NCBI GenBank assembly: GCA_009746045.1
Contig: RPFO01000114.1
Coordinates: forward strand, 1,385,104-1,447,103
Reading direction: 5' to 3'
Length of the DNA stretch: 62,000 nucleotides
DNA from: Mesostigma viride
Lineage: Eukaryota > Streptophyta > Mesostigmatophyceae > Mesostigmatales > Mesostigmataceae
The notes beneath the pieces are model-generated. The model saw only the letters and a program-made list of their open reading frames with translations, had not been told where the DNA came from and ran no database searches. The position numbers and the translations under genes are program-made. This document shows positions 33,101 through 60,954 of the stretch, one piece after another; the first letter of the stretch is position 1; each line of letters opens with the position of its first letter.

Positions 33101-36100
33101 GCTCTCGATTCATCGTCCATCCCACGTTGTTCCATCCATCGGGGGCTTGGCCCGACCAGCACGTTCGCCCTTGCCGCCCTTGTGTCCTTGGCGAGTGGCG
33201 GCGATCGCGTTGATAACGGCGATAGACGGCGATAGGGCAACGCAAGCAATTCGACATCAGCCATCGCGATCGTGTCACACGCCGAGCACGGCTACAGCAC
33301 CTTTGTAGGCGTTGGATTTGTGTTTGATGGACTTGGTGGCTGGCATGCATGCGTTGCTCGATGGCTTGCACAGGGGCTGTGCCAGTGGCGGACGCCAGCA
33401 CAACGAGCGCGACGTCTCCCGCCACAGAGGCGGCCGAGGGAGCTGAAGCCCCGGTGGAAGTGATCCCCCCCACGCCCCCCCCTCCCACGCCGCTGGATGA
33501 GATGATCATGGAGCGGCTGACGGGGGACCCCAAGGGCCGCCTCGACCACTCCCTTCAGGTGGGTGCCAGGGGGGAGGGGTGCTGCAGTTGGTGCCAGGGT
33601 GCCGGGGGGGGGGGGGGGTTGTGGGAGCCAGCAATGAGACGGTGGGCCAGGGGATGGGTTAGAATTAGTCCTGAGGGTACGCTTGAGGCAGCGCCGCTGC
33701 ATACACGTTTAGGGGAATAACGGTGGCGGGGATAGCACGTTTGGGAGGCGATCAGGGGTGAGGGGCCGCCCCATGGGGGCAAGTGGCAGTTGACGCAGTG
33801 GCTGGTTGGGAGGCTGAGGTCAGGTTCAAAGAGGCGACAGGTGGCAACTACAACATTGCAAGTGCGTTTGATTTATTGCTTGGTGACAGGAATGGACGCA
33901 CGACATGGTAACGGTAGGAGGGAAGTATTGTTATGCCAAGCGGTCATGGTTATACTTCGTATCATATTGTTATGCCAAGCGGTCATGGTTATACTTAGGT
34001 GGCGGTCATGGTTATACTTCGTATCATATTGTTATGCCAAGCGGTCATGGTTATACTTAGGTGGCGGTCATGGTTATACTTCGTATCATACTGTTATGCC
34101 AAGCGGTCATGGTTATACTTAGGTGGCGGTCATGGTTATACTTCGTATCATACTGTTATGCCAAGCGGTCATGGTTATACTTAGGTGGCGGTCATGGTTA
34201 TACTTCGTATCATATTGTTATGCCAAGCGGTCATGGTGATACTTAGGTAGCGGTCATGGTTATACTCAGGTCATGGTTATACTCAGGTCATGGTTATACT
34301 CAGGTCATGGTTATACTTAGGTCATGGTACTACTTAGGTATCACCAAGATGGATGGGTCCCGAGATATGAAAGCCACAGGTTTCAAAAGCTGCTGGCCCA
34401 CAGTCGAGCGAAGCCTGCGAGGCAAGCAAAGCCTGCGAGGCAAGCGAAGCCTGCGAGAGGGATACCGGGCGCCGGCTAGGGGGGCCGGGTCTCACGTGCT
34501 GGCAAGGGCGCTTGAGCCGGAGTGCTGCTTGGGCAACTATTGGCAGGAGCTTTCGGCAGTTTGCTTTATTGGGTGGTTGTTGACCGGTTGGTGCGCAGTT
34601 CGTGCGCGCGTACGGGTAAGGGCATAGGTAGCGTGTGTTTGCTGGTGGTGGAAGTGTCTTCCGAGCAGGGGTGACAGTGCTAGCGTATTCTGGGAAGGTA
34701 CAGTCATTCACGCCTTAAGTTGGGCTCTTCGGGTCCACCCAGCGGATGGCGTGAACCCAACGGAAGGCGTTGCCGCGAAGCGCTTGGCGAGTACAGCCAG
34801 CAGCCTTAAGTTGGGTTCGCCATGCAGCCAACTGCGACCCAACTGAAGGCGTGAATACGGCTTAAGCCAACGCAACTAAAGGCGTAAATGACTGTACTGC
34901 TGGCGTACGGGGGAGCGTGTGGATACCTCCTGTGAGAGAGGGCTGCCAGCAGGATCAGGTCTGTGCCTGTTGCTGTCCCCAAGACTGCTGCCTCGCGCTG
35001 GCGGTGCCTGCGGGGAAGCGCGGCTGCAAGCATAACGCACCGGTGCCTGCGAGTTGCCTCGTGGAGCCGCGGCGCATGTTTTCCCATGCATCGTGCACGC
35101 ACTGCGCGCTACTTGATGCGCGCGCACTCCACACGTTCACGCCCTGTGTTCTCTTTTGAGCAAGTTTTGCACATACGTCCGAGTGGTACGTGCCCACGTC
35201 ATGCGCGCGCTGTCAGAAGGAAACGCGCCCTCATGCACTCAATGACTCTCCTTTCTTTTCCTTTTTGTGCACGCTCGTTCTTCCTTTTCTCTGCTGGCAC
35301 GCGGCATCTCTCGGCCGTGCCCCCTACTACCCACCCACCCACCCACCCACCCACCCACCCACCCACCCACCCACCCACCCACCCACCCACCCACCCACCC
35401 ACCCACCCACCCACCCACCCACCCACCCACCCACCCACCCACCCACCCACCCACCCACCCACCCACCCACCCACCCACCCACCCACCTACCAGGAGCCCG
35501 TTCTGGCGATGGCGCTCTCCTACTACACCGCGCTGAGCGCTCATTTGTACGTGATGCTGCTGGCCACTTGTGCCTGATGGGTGTGCTGGCGATGGAGGTA
35601 TAGGACGCAGCTTGGAGGAGGGCCTAGGTGGCGATCGCAGGTCGTTCATGCAGGCTACTGAGGAACGTGGCATCATGCTTATACCACCACCCTGCTGTGT
35701 CCTGCCCTGCCACCGTTTGTAGGTGTTAATAGATATACAACCATGGTGGCGTTAAATAGTGTACTACTAAAGTGTAGGCTTTTTCTCTAGGTTCGTACCG
35801 GCCTATAGTCTAATGCATGTATGGTATTATACTGAGTAGTGGGTATTTACTCATCTCTGCATGACATGGCCTTGTGTAGTATGAGTTGTATTTAGGCTAC
35901 TTTATTAGAGTATATGCAGCCTTCCATTATGTCAGCAGCACCCTTGTGACAAGAAATATAGCTTTGTTTAGCCGACCCCCCATTCAGGCGCACCCAGCTG
36001 CCCTTGTGCTAGGCCTGCTTGCATGCTGGGTGTGATGTTCCAAGGTACGCAGCAGTATATTGTTTGATGCAGCAAAGATCGCCGACAGATATGACTCGTA

Positions 36101-36603
36101 ATCTGCTGTTTAGGTCAGGTGGAATTCCAGTTTTGAGACGTCATGAGAAGACAAGGTTGAAACATATTAGGATCTGTATTTGGCTCAAAGTTGATAGACT
36201 AACCTTGAGTGCGATATATGGATCAGGTGAACAGGCCTGCCAGTTGGCCTTCTAAATAGGTTTTCATGGGCTTTTCTACTATCGTCATTTGAGCTGGCAC
36301 CATTCGGTGTGTCTGGTAACACGAAGCTGTTTCTTCCTTTTTGCTTGGCCACGTTCGGTGGGATGTGTGTGACTGGTGTCGCCATGCGATATCCGGGGCT
36401 GTCCCAACTGGCCCGAACTGCCTGTAAACAGCACATATTGGACCGACGCGGACACGGCGCTGTTCCTCATTCGCCATTTCTACCAAGAGATCCCGGCCTA
36501 CACCAGCCTGGAAGCCCAGCAGATGCAGCAAGTTGTGCAGGAGGAGGAAGAGCCCGCACCCGAGCTCTGCTACGGCATGACGGCTGGCATTCAGGGCGTC
36601 TAA
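17473..36603 (+). CDS. SGR2: SGR2-type DDHD phospholipase A1 (PA-PLA1 family), paralog 1, 17 exons
   Basis: Exons: 17473-17670, 18376-18624, 20759-20884, 21514-21564, 22125-22295, 23330-23479, 24546-24611, 25070-25432, 26407-26625, 27478-27556, 29641-29734, 30485-30575, 30846-30929, 31903-31942, 33374-33558, 35494-35546, 36432-36603. They sum to 2,391 bases and every splice phase agrees, giving 796 residues without the N-terminus. Landmarks: the N-terminal PVYW...RRGLWF domain (exon 2), VVHGIGQ (exon 5), the lipase serine in GHSLGS (about residue 344), a coiled-coil-like linker (exon 9), and a DDHD domain from FFSVGSPLG through HPHDPVAYR, RLDHSL and AHFTYWTDADTALF. The family hydrolyses acyl chains of phosphatidic acid and related lipids; plant SGR2 acts at the vacuolar membrane. 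The exon order and sequence follow SGR2 closely. The gene converges on paralog 2 (minus strand). Confidence 0.85.
18376..18624 (+). CDS. SGR2: SGR2 paralog 1, exon B (VYW / RRGLWF domain)
   Basis: 83 codons including TCLPVYWAPSG and CVVRRGLWFADC, then LPLREDVSHTLEGAL. This is the conserved N-terminal domain of DDHD phospholipases. It matches the minus-strand exon 60724-60954. Confidence 0.85.
19382..19425. repeat. Short tandem repeat (GTTAGAGTGAAC)
   Basis: About four units of a GTTAGAGTGAAC word in intron B-C of paralog 1. Confidence 0.7.
19547..20455. repeat. About 73-bp satellite, 12 units, in intron B-C
   Basis: Unit begins GGTAGGGGGTCATAGGTCAT and continues with CTTTCTTTCATGTAGG and CTCTATGTTCTTTC. 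Units differ at a few sites, showing local amplification. Confidence 0.9.
20759..20884 (+). CDS. SGR2: SGR2 paralog 1, exon C
   Basis: 42 codons ending KKVRLWRGYEEPKA (the LRRGY motif of the family). Same length and phase as 58989-59114. The exon tail and donor are partly repeated at 20933-20979. Confidence 0.85.
21098..21133. repeat. (ATT)n microsatellite
   Basis: About twelve ATT units in intron C-D of paralog 1. Confidence 0.85.
21514..21564 (+). CDS. SGR2: SGR2 paralog 1, exon D
   Basis: 17 codons, AEEADLKQWAEDDYLAR, matching the acidic EEMDDY segment before the HGIGQ motif. The frame also extends upstream to 21367, so a longer exon cannot be excluded. Confidence 0.7.
22125..22295 (+). 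CDS. SGR2: SGR2 paralog 1, exon E (HGIGQ motif)
   Basis: 57 codons: TPVAHVMLVVHGIGQTVKNA through RVEIVPVQ. Same length as 57360-57530. The exon tail with donor is echoed at 22357-22415 and 22582-22616. Confidence 0.9.
22655..22833. repeat. 22-bp tandem repeat, 8 units
   Basis: Unit TTGGAGGATGCACTCGTTCA plus AG, with two variant units carrying GTGG. It lies in intron E-F. Confidence 0.9.
23330..23479 (+). CDS. SGR2: SGR2 paralog 1, exon F (DVLYYMSP motif)
   Basis: 50 codons from WRKTLSLDADILLENIT to [19 protein letters not shown]. Donor GTGAGG. A near-copy of the exon end with donor GTAAGG lies at 23521-23552. Confidence 0.9.
24014..24105. repeat. 15-bp tandem repeat, 6 units
   Basis: Unit TGCCCTACCCGCCCA, pyrimidine-rich on the coding strand, in intron F-G. 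Confidence 0.9.
24546..24611 (+). CDS. SGR2: SGR2 paralog 1, exon G
   Basis: 22 codons, VTTSLNKVFGTFKRINPTF then DGK, aligning with the helix before the lipase elbow. Same length as 55101-55166. Confidence 0.85.
25070..25432 (+). CDS. SGR2: SGR2 paralog 1, exon H (catalytic serine, GHSLGS)
   Basis: 121 codons starting VSIFGHSLGSVLVYDILCHQ; the serine of GxSxG is the nucleophile. An Ala/Ser-rich, low-complexity linker follows and the exon ends MERLQQQ. An acceptor echo (CAG then GTGTCGATACT) lies at 25007-25020. Confidence 0.95.
26407..26625 (+). CDS. SGR2: SGR2 paralog 1, exon I (coiled-coil linker)
   Basis: 73 codons: a Gln-rich helix continuing the coiled coil, then HRRVEINIHYHELDFK, matching the YxxLEFK lead-in to the DDHD domain. 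The donor is GC (AAG then GCAAGG), whereas the paralog uses GTATGG. Confidence 0.8.
26768..26952. repeat. C homopolymers in intron I-J
   Basis: C runs at about 26772-26787 and 26924-26950 (about 26 bases), pyrimidine on the coding strand. Confidence 0.8.
27478..27556 (+). CDS. SGR2: SGR2 paralog 1, exon J (DDHD domain start)
   Basis: 79 bases, VDTFFSVGSPLGMFLVLRGW then SPERVL, ending in phase 1. Same length as 50320-50398. Confidence 0.9.
27864..28130. repeat. 33-bp tandem repeat, about 8 units
   Basis: Unit ACTACAACAGTATGGTAATC plus TATTAAATATAAT. In intron J-K, upstream of the 9-bp satellite. Confidence 0.9.
28266..29568. repeat. 9-bp satellite (CTGCCCTTG / CTGCCCTCG), about 145 units
   Basis: About 1.3 kb almost without interruption, in the intron immediately before exon K, pyrimidine-rich on the coding strand. 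Blocks of the T and C variants alternate. The same intron of paralog 2 has the same 3' flank but only two to three units (about 49195-49222). Long open frames in it on both strands are by-products of a period divisible by three. Confidence 0.95.
29641..29734 (+). CDS. SGR2: SGR2 paralog 1, exon K (HPHDPVAYR)
   Basis: 94 bases encoding LSPGASEEYLPSVRRVINLF then HPHDPVAYR, with the first Asp of the DDHD signature. It differs from 49019-49112 at only four positions. Acceptor chosen after GTCCACAG to satisfy phase in both paralogs. Confidence 0.9.
30485..30575 (+). CDS. SGR2: SGR2 paralog 1, exon L
   Basis: 91 bases: LEPLISGELGKLKPEKVISA then GSKHVQIGPK. Donor GTGAGC. Aligns with 48024-48117. 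Confidence 0.85.
30846..30929 (+). CDS. SGR2: SGR2 paralog 1, exon M (Pro-rich)
   Basis: 28 codons, IVPKPPPPQAAPPPGTAGEV then KRSLRSAK. Phase fits. The exon tail CCAAG plus donor GTGAGCGG recurs at about 30969-30981. The counterpart in paralog 2 was not found. Confidence 0.6.
31146..31270. mobile_element. Palindromic hairpin (foldback MITE-like) in intron M-N
   Basis: Inverted arms of about 60 bp: GCCACTGCGGCACT at the left pairs with AGTGCCGCAGTGGC at the right, centre near 31208 within CGCCAGCG...CGCTGGCG. No clear target duplication could be assigned. Confidence 0.7.
31903..31942 (+). CDS. SGR2: SGR2 paralog 1, exon N (tentative)
   Basis: 40 bases, RSLTAALFKRTSD plus one base. Needed to change phase from 0 to 1 for the next exon. 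Acceptor CTCGCAG, donor GTACGT. A degraded copy of the exon tail and donor is at 32180-32211. Confidence 0.5.
31998..32166. repeat. About 24-bp tandem repeat in intron N-O
   Basis: Units of GGGGCCGTGCTCATGTGGCT type, about seven, followed by the echo of exon N. Confidence 0.8.
32788..33122. repeat. 37-bp tandem repeat, 9 units
   Basis: Unit CACGTTGCAGCTCCGTCGCT then CTCGATTCATCGTCCAT. Units alternate CTCGATT, CTCCATT and CTCGATC in a way that suggests higher-order duplication. There are no spacers. Confidence 0.9.
33374..33558 (+). CDS. SGR2: SGR2 paralog 1, exon O (ERLTG...RLDHSL)
   Basis: Thr/Ala- and Pro-rich start, then DEMIMERLTGDPKGRLDHSL, a DDHD signature segment. An alternative acceptor at 33386 keeps the frame. 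Aligns with 41790-41864. Confidence 0.8.
33929..34340. repeat. 62-bp tandem repeat (5 units) running into an 18-bp repeat
   Basis: Unit contains TTATGCCAAGCGGTCATGG and TTATACTTAGGTGGCGG. After 34250 it decays into short AGGTCATGGTTATACTC units. It lies in intron O-P. Confidence 0.9.
34404..34458. repeat. 18-bp tandem repeat, 3 units
   Basis: CGAAGCCTGCGAGGCAAG repeated with small changes. Confidence 0.75.
34701..34894. mobile_element. 194-bp MITE with TA target duplication
   Basis: Starts CAGTCATTCACGCCTT and ends with the inverse of CAGTCATTTACGCCTT, flanked by TA on both sides. Internal CTTAAGTTGGG motifs are repeated in both orientations. Size, ends and TA duplication fit a Tc1/mariner-derived non-autonomous element. 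Confidence 0.7.
35330..35487. repeat. (CCCA)n microsatellite at the acceptor of exon P
   Basis: About 39 CCCA units ending six bases before exon P at CTACCAG; on the coding strand it forms an expanded C-rich tract next to the 3' splice site. Confidence 0.95.
35494..35546 (+). CDS. SGR2: SGR2 paralog 1, exon P
   Basis: 53 bases, EPVLAMALSYYTALSAH, ending in phase 2 before GTACGT. The acceptor directly follows about 160 bp of CCCA repeat. Aligns with 41151-41218. Confidence 0.8.
36432..36603 (+). CDS. SGR2: SGR2 paralog 1, last exon
   Basis: Completes the domain: TYWTDADTALFLIRHFYQEI, then a Glu/Gln-rich tail ending GMTAGIQGV and TAA. The conserved His-x-x-YW and second Asp pair lie at the splice. 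A TGTAA element follows at 36641. Confidence 0.9.
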
Positions 36604-36640
36604 TTTTTGCGGCGTCTGGTACTGCGACGTGGGCAATGTA

Positions 36641-36645
36641 TGTAA
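36641..36645 (+). promoter_or_regulatory. TGTAA polyadenylation signal of SGR2 paralog 1
   Basis: TGTAA 38 bases after the stop codon, in an AT-rich 3' flank. Position and motif fit the chlorophyte polyadenylation signal. Confidence 0.55.
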
Positions 36646-36910
36646 TGAACCAAGCCTGATTAAAATTTCCTGGCGGTGCAGGGACAACCTAAATAACTTG
36701 TACACTCTGGAAGGTCTGCAAGGTGCAGCAAGGCTACTTGGTCTGCCTTCTGTGCGTACTCATGCCAGATGTATGGCCACTTCGATCTGGGGAAATTTTG
36801 CTTTGTAAATACATTTATCAATTCGAATGATACCTTTGTTTGGGAGTCAGCATGGAGGACTTGTTGAAACGTATAACTAGATTCTTTACAAAGTTCTAAG
36901 TTGTGCTGCA

Positions 36911-36955
36911 TGAATTAACTGCGTCGCGTGAGTGTAAGTCCTCAGTGGGTTGGAA
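36911..36955 (-). mobile_element. CACGTGA-family retroelement 3' fragment
   Basis: On the minus strand it reads CCACTGAGGACTTACACTCA then CGCGACGCAG and TTAATT. It is a diverged copy of the ending at 15997 and 38771. Confidence 0.5.
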
Positions 36956-38639
36956 ATGTGTCGCACACCGTACCATAACATCTGACTGAGGCGGAGATAT
37001 TTGCTTCCGGAGATGTCTGCTTCCGTCTGACCATTGTGAGATATTTCTGGATTGCCGTCCACTTGGAATTGGCTGCGGTGGTTGTATTTCCACGCCAAAT
37101 TTGCTGAGATTTCGACAGTACACGTGGATGTGGATTGTGGCTCAACGGCACACTTGGCAGTACGGAGTGCACCGTGTGTGTTTCAGCAGGTTGTGTCGCA
37201 CCATGGCTTGTGCGACGACGGTTCGTCAACTGGTTTGGCTGCGATAGTTCCAGCAAATTGACAATTGACAGCAATGCATTATGTGCAGATTTGTGAATGT
37301 CGGCACTGCCCACAGCTTGTCGTCTTGCATGCCGGCTGGCTAGGTTAAAAGGAGAAACGAGCAGCTTTGTTGGACATTGTTCGTTTCAGTTCTTCACTGA
37401 CAACGTAGCTTTATGTTGCCGCCATGTGATGCACTAGGCGAACAAGCCGGGTGCGGCCTCCGACATGGTCGCATTTGTGGTTCTTGTAATAAGAGGGACA
37501 TATTGATGGAAAGAGCGATGGGGGCAATGCGTCATCTGAGGACGTGTGCTTGGGTCGGATACCCACACAACGTTGGTGAGGATTCTAGGGGTCTTGTAGG
37601 CTGGTTTTCGGGGCTGAGAAATAGGTCTCCTCCCATCTCCTGCGGGACGGCAGGTCGTGCATAGCCAAGGTCGGCTATGTCGTACACTGCCAGCTAGCTG
37701 AAGCACTAGATATGCCATTGGCTGGAATTCGGAATTGGCTGAACCAGTCTTTCTTCATATGATGATTGCCACTCCATGAATTGATGTATTCTTTTAATGT
37801 CAGAATCATTGTTGTAACAAAAGCAAGGATGACTCTCATCGGGCAGATTAGGTAGCCTAGCACGGAGAGTGGGTGCATGCTGCGACGCACCACTCATCCT
37901 CTTTCCAAACCCTTATTAACTGAAACGAACAACCGTGCAACAGGTTATACTCCGACCTGCCCATGGAGACTTCGGAGATTGTGAAGTTCGGCGGAACGGG
38001 CAGAAATTTCATGGGTCGAATGGCCTGGGCCAGCGCAGCCACGCCGCGGCGCAGGCGACTATAGTTATATGAGTCAAAGTCAGCGGATCTGTCATGCGTT
38101 GGGTTTGCTGTGGGCTGGCGTAGCCTGGCGTCAAGCCCCGCATGGCGAGGTACGTAAGGCTCTGGTTCTAGCTGGGTGCAGACTTTTTTCTTTTTCAGTA
38201 CCAGTGACTTGCGCATCAACCTGTGGCGTGGAGCGGACTTCGGCTGGCGTGGTGCGGACTACGAAATTGAGTGACGCGTCCTTTTTAATGGCGCGGCCTG
38301 CAAATTTTCGAGCATTTTGGTCGACACGAACTGCCTGCCTTTTTTTTTCCCGCTGGCAATAGAGATGTTGGCCAGGAGTGCCAGCATGGCTTTACGCACT
38401 ACGTCTTACGACCTACCAGCTCGAGGCTGGTGTGTTACATGGCACCTGAATTTTTGCAGCATCCAACTTGGCGCTGGGGGGGTGCCCGGTGCCGGCCCTG
38501 GAGTTTCACCGGATCGAATTTCTTTTCTTTCTGTGTAATTAAGCTAGAGTGTGCGTGTCGCACCTACGACTCTTGTGACTTTTGACATCCCTTCTGGTTC
38601 TCGCTAGTGGTTAGGCTATTAGCAAGGGGGGGGTGAAAA

Positions 38640-39062
38640 GCCTACTGTGGCTGACCTTCTTTCAATAGAGAGACATCAAAGCCATGGATGATGGAAGGTT
38701 TAAATGTCATTGCATTGGGATTGCAGTTACAGTTTTACATGTCAAGCCATTCCATCCCATGTTCCCCTCCCACTGAGGACTTATGCTCACGTGACTGCGT
38801 CACGTGTCTATTAATTAATTAATTAATGTCAAGCCTGGGTGGCTGAGATACTTAATGGAATGGAACGCGACAGCTGTCGCACACCGTACCATAACGTCTG
38901 ACTGAAAAGGGATGCCTCGTGTGGCTGACCTTCTGTCAATAGAGAGACATCAAAGCCATGGATGATGGAATTGTTAAATGTCATATTGCATTGGGAATGC
39001 AGTTACAGTTTTACATGTCACTAGCCTGGGTGGCTGAGATACTTTGGAATGGAACGCGACAA
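38640..39062 (+). repeat. Tandem duplication with a retroelement inserted in the first unit
   Basis: Both units share TGGCTGACCTTCTNTCAATA, GACATCAAAGCCATGGATGA, CAGTTACAGTTTTACATGTC and GGTGGCTGAGATACTT...GGAATGGAACGCGAC. Unit 1 is 38640-38878 and unit 2 is 38917-39062. Only the first contains the insertion at 38747-38826. Confidence 0.8.
38747..38826 (+). mobile_element. Severely 5'-truncated CACGTGA-family retroelement (about 75 bp)
   Basis: ATTCCATCCCATGTTCCCC, GAGGACTTATGCTCACGTGA, the hairpin and a TTAA tail, flanked by the direct repeat TGTCAAGCC. Comparison with the second duplicate unit shows the empty site, which proves retrotransposition of this 3' end. Confidence 0.8.
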
Positions 39063-39802
39063 GTGGAATACGATGGAAATACCTAGCGGTCTAGCTTCTA
39101 GTTACAGGGTTGCAGGCACCGCGGCGCTCGAATCACTATGGTTGCCAAATTAATTTGGTCACACGCGCGGATCAAGCCCCCACTGCCTGTGTTGCATACA
39201 CTGGGTTGGTGGCAAGAACAGCAGAATTTTCTGGCATGGTACGTGAATGCCGTTCACCTTAATTTATTCATGTAACTACCTAGATGTAGTGTGCTACATA
39301 CTTCGATTACTTCTGGCGAAAGGGTACGTGGAAGCATGCAGGTACCTCAGGTCTATATGAGGTATTACAACTTAAGGGTTCGCCGAACCCTGAATTCATT
39401 TGCTCATACATTCACGCGCCTCCGCAGGGAGCTAGAGTCACGTGGTACCAACTTTTTGAGTAGGTACCTTCATCCCTGATCCGATGCACGCAAGAACTTG
39501 ATGAACTTGTCAAATAATTCACACATGCACGTGCGTCACGTGACTATGATTTAACATGTAAACACTTCTACCTTCGTTGATTGATAAACATGGGCCCTTT
39601 CCATGCATGCACTACCCTATGTTGCGTGCGGCCATGGCGTGATGTCAAGTTTTCAGTGCTGCTTAAAATGGGCCCAAAGGTGGCATTGCTTATTTGTTAT
39701 CATAGAACGGCATCGTCTCATGGACCAAAAGACGACTTCATAGCCTTATGCCACACCGGCGGCACACTGTACGTGACTGTCTGAGAACAACTATTTACAT
39801 GA

Positions 39803-40081
39803 ATGTTGCAGCAGCCAGTTGGAGGTCACAAGTCCAGGTTGCTATTAATGTACAGAGTCCCTGGCCATGACTTCTCCTGCCTGCTGTGCCTCCTGGGTGA
39901 TATAGGCAGGGATGTCCTGATAAAATTGCCGGATGACAAACAAAGCGGTGTCTGCATCCCCCCAGTAAATCCTGTGGGTAAAGTGTCACACAATAAAGCG
40001 GAGGACATGATCGAGGAGGTACAGAATGTTTTCAATCATGCGCACGTAGAATATTCGGAAAAGCTTCCAAGCATGCCATGA
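39803..40081 (+). CDS. Hypothetical 92-codon frame
   Basis: Complete ATG-to-TGA frame with a balanced composition (LPDDKQSGVCIPPVNPVGKV, DMIEEVQNVFNHAHVEYSEK). No family recognised, no intron or promoter evidence. It may be part of a spliced gene, a relic, or chance. Confidence 0.2.
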   Translation: MLQQPVGGHKSRLLLMYRVPGHDFSCLLCLLGDIGRDVLIKLPDDKQSGVCIPPVNPVGKVSHNKAEDMIEEVQNVFNHAHVEYSEKLPSMP

Positions 40082-40139
40082 CGTTGTTCAACAAGAACAA
40101 AAAAGTTAGGTCAGCAATGTTCAAAGCATACCATGCACC

Positions 40140-40516
40140 AGTACATCCGGGCAGCCTGCGGGCTTATCTGTAATCGGGGGGGAGGTGACCCGCAGAGTTC
40201 AATGGCATGAGGTTACGAAAGACACCACCCGAAAGTCGGTGAGGGAAACACATGTGACCAGATTTGGCAAACACAGCGATTTGGCCGGCCCGTGGTGCCC
40301 GCATCCCGGCAACTAGGGATTAGATATATTCCATCTCCATCTCCATCTCCATCTCCATCTCCATCTCCATCTCCATCTCCATCTCCATCTCCATCTCCAT
40401 CTCCATCTCCATCTCCATCTCCATCTCCATCTCCATCTTCATCTTCATCTCCATCTCCATTCCACTGAGGACTTATGCTCACATGACGTAGTCTACGTCT
40501 TGATTAATTAATTATT
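40140..40516 (+). mobile_element. CACGTGA-hairpin retroelement 3' end with an expanded hexamer
   Basis: Collinear with 15770-16054. The CCATTCCATCCC stretch of that copy is here replaced by about 20 CTCCAT units (40330-40455), followed by GAGGACTTATGCTCACATGA, a degraded hairpin and a TTAA tail. Confidence 0.65.
40330..40461. repeat. (CTCCAT)n microsatellite
   Basis: About 20 hexamer units inside the retroelement 3' end. Confidence 0.95.
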
Positions 40517-40569
40517 ACAGCCAATCAGCTTTCCGCACAAGCCTGCATCAAACTAGCAGTAACCTGTGC

Positions 40570-40620
40570 CTAATAGGAATTAATTAATTAATAAGCACGT
40601 GACGGCGTCACGTGGGTGCC
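40570..40620 (-). mobile_element. CACGTGA-family retroelement 3' tip
   Basis: On the minus strand it reads CACGTGACGCCGTCACGTGC then TTATTAATTAATTAATT. Only the hairpin and tail remain. Confidence 0.5.
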
Positions 40621-41150
40621 AATAGAGAGTAAAGGACCCTTCAACCCTACATACACATCGAGAAGGAGGGAGGGCGCCCCAGCTTCTCTCACTGCCGCAG
40701 GTGGGCAGGCCACAGAGCGCTCTCTCCACGGCATGGTGCATCATGCCGAATAGGAAATTCTCCATATGCACCACGATATGTGCCAGTACTAAGGCGGTCC
40801 CCACAGGTGAACTAACTAGTGATAGCCGATGAGCGAGGAAAACAAGTGGGCATTATACTTTCTAGGTCTTAGCATTTTCGGCTGTCCATACAACGAAATG
40901 CTGCAGCTCAAGTACGGACTGACATCAGCAGCAGTGCTATATTTTCTGTAATCACTTATCACCTTGTCCAACCTTTCAATTTCCATAAAGGTAAATGCCA
41001 AAGATGCGGCTGACTACAATGACCCAGCAGCGAAATAGAGGCAAGTATTAAGGCCAACACAGCGTTATCATGATATTTTGGGAATACCACACACTGCACT
41101 ACGATGTTAATATGTACTGCATGCGCGTGCAAGTGTCGACTATCACGTAC

Positions 41151-60954
<19,804 letters not shown>

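Larger units (their letters stand above)
36604..41150. other. Spacer between the convergent paralogs
   Basis: No recognised gene. Holds retroelement fragments (36911, 38747, 40140, 40570), an imperfect duplication (38640-39062) and a hexamer repeat. A 92-codon plus frame at 39803-40081 is listed separately. The missing last exon of paralog 2 was searched for here without success. Confidence 0.5.

Noticed and set aside
32788-33122. Regular 37-bp repeats that could suggest a CRISPR array
   Set aside because: No unique spacers, the units abut directly, and the context is an intron of a eukaryotic gene.
35190-35680. Thr-His-Pro-Pro and Trp-Val-Gly-Gly repeat frames
   Set aside because: Translation of the CCCA microsatellite.
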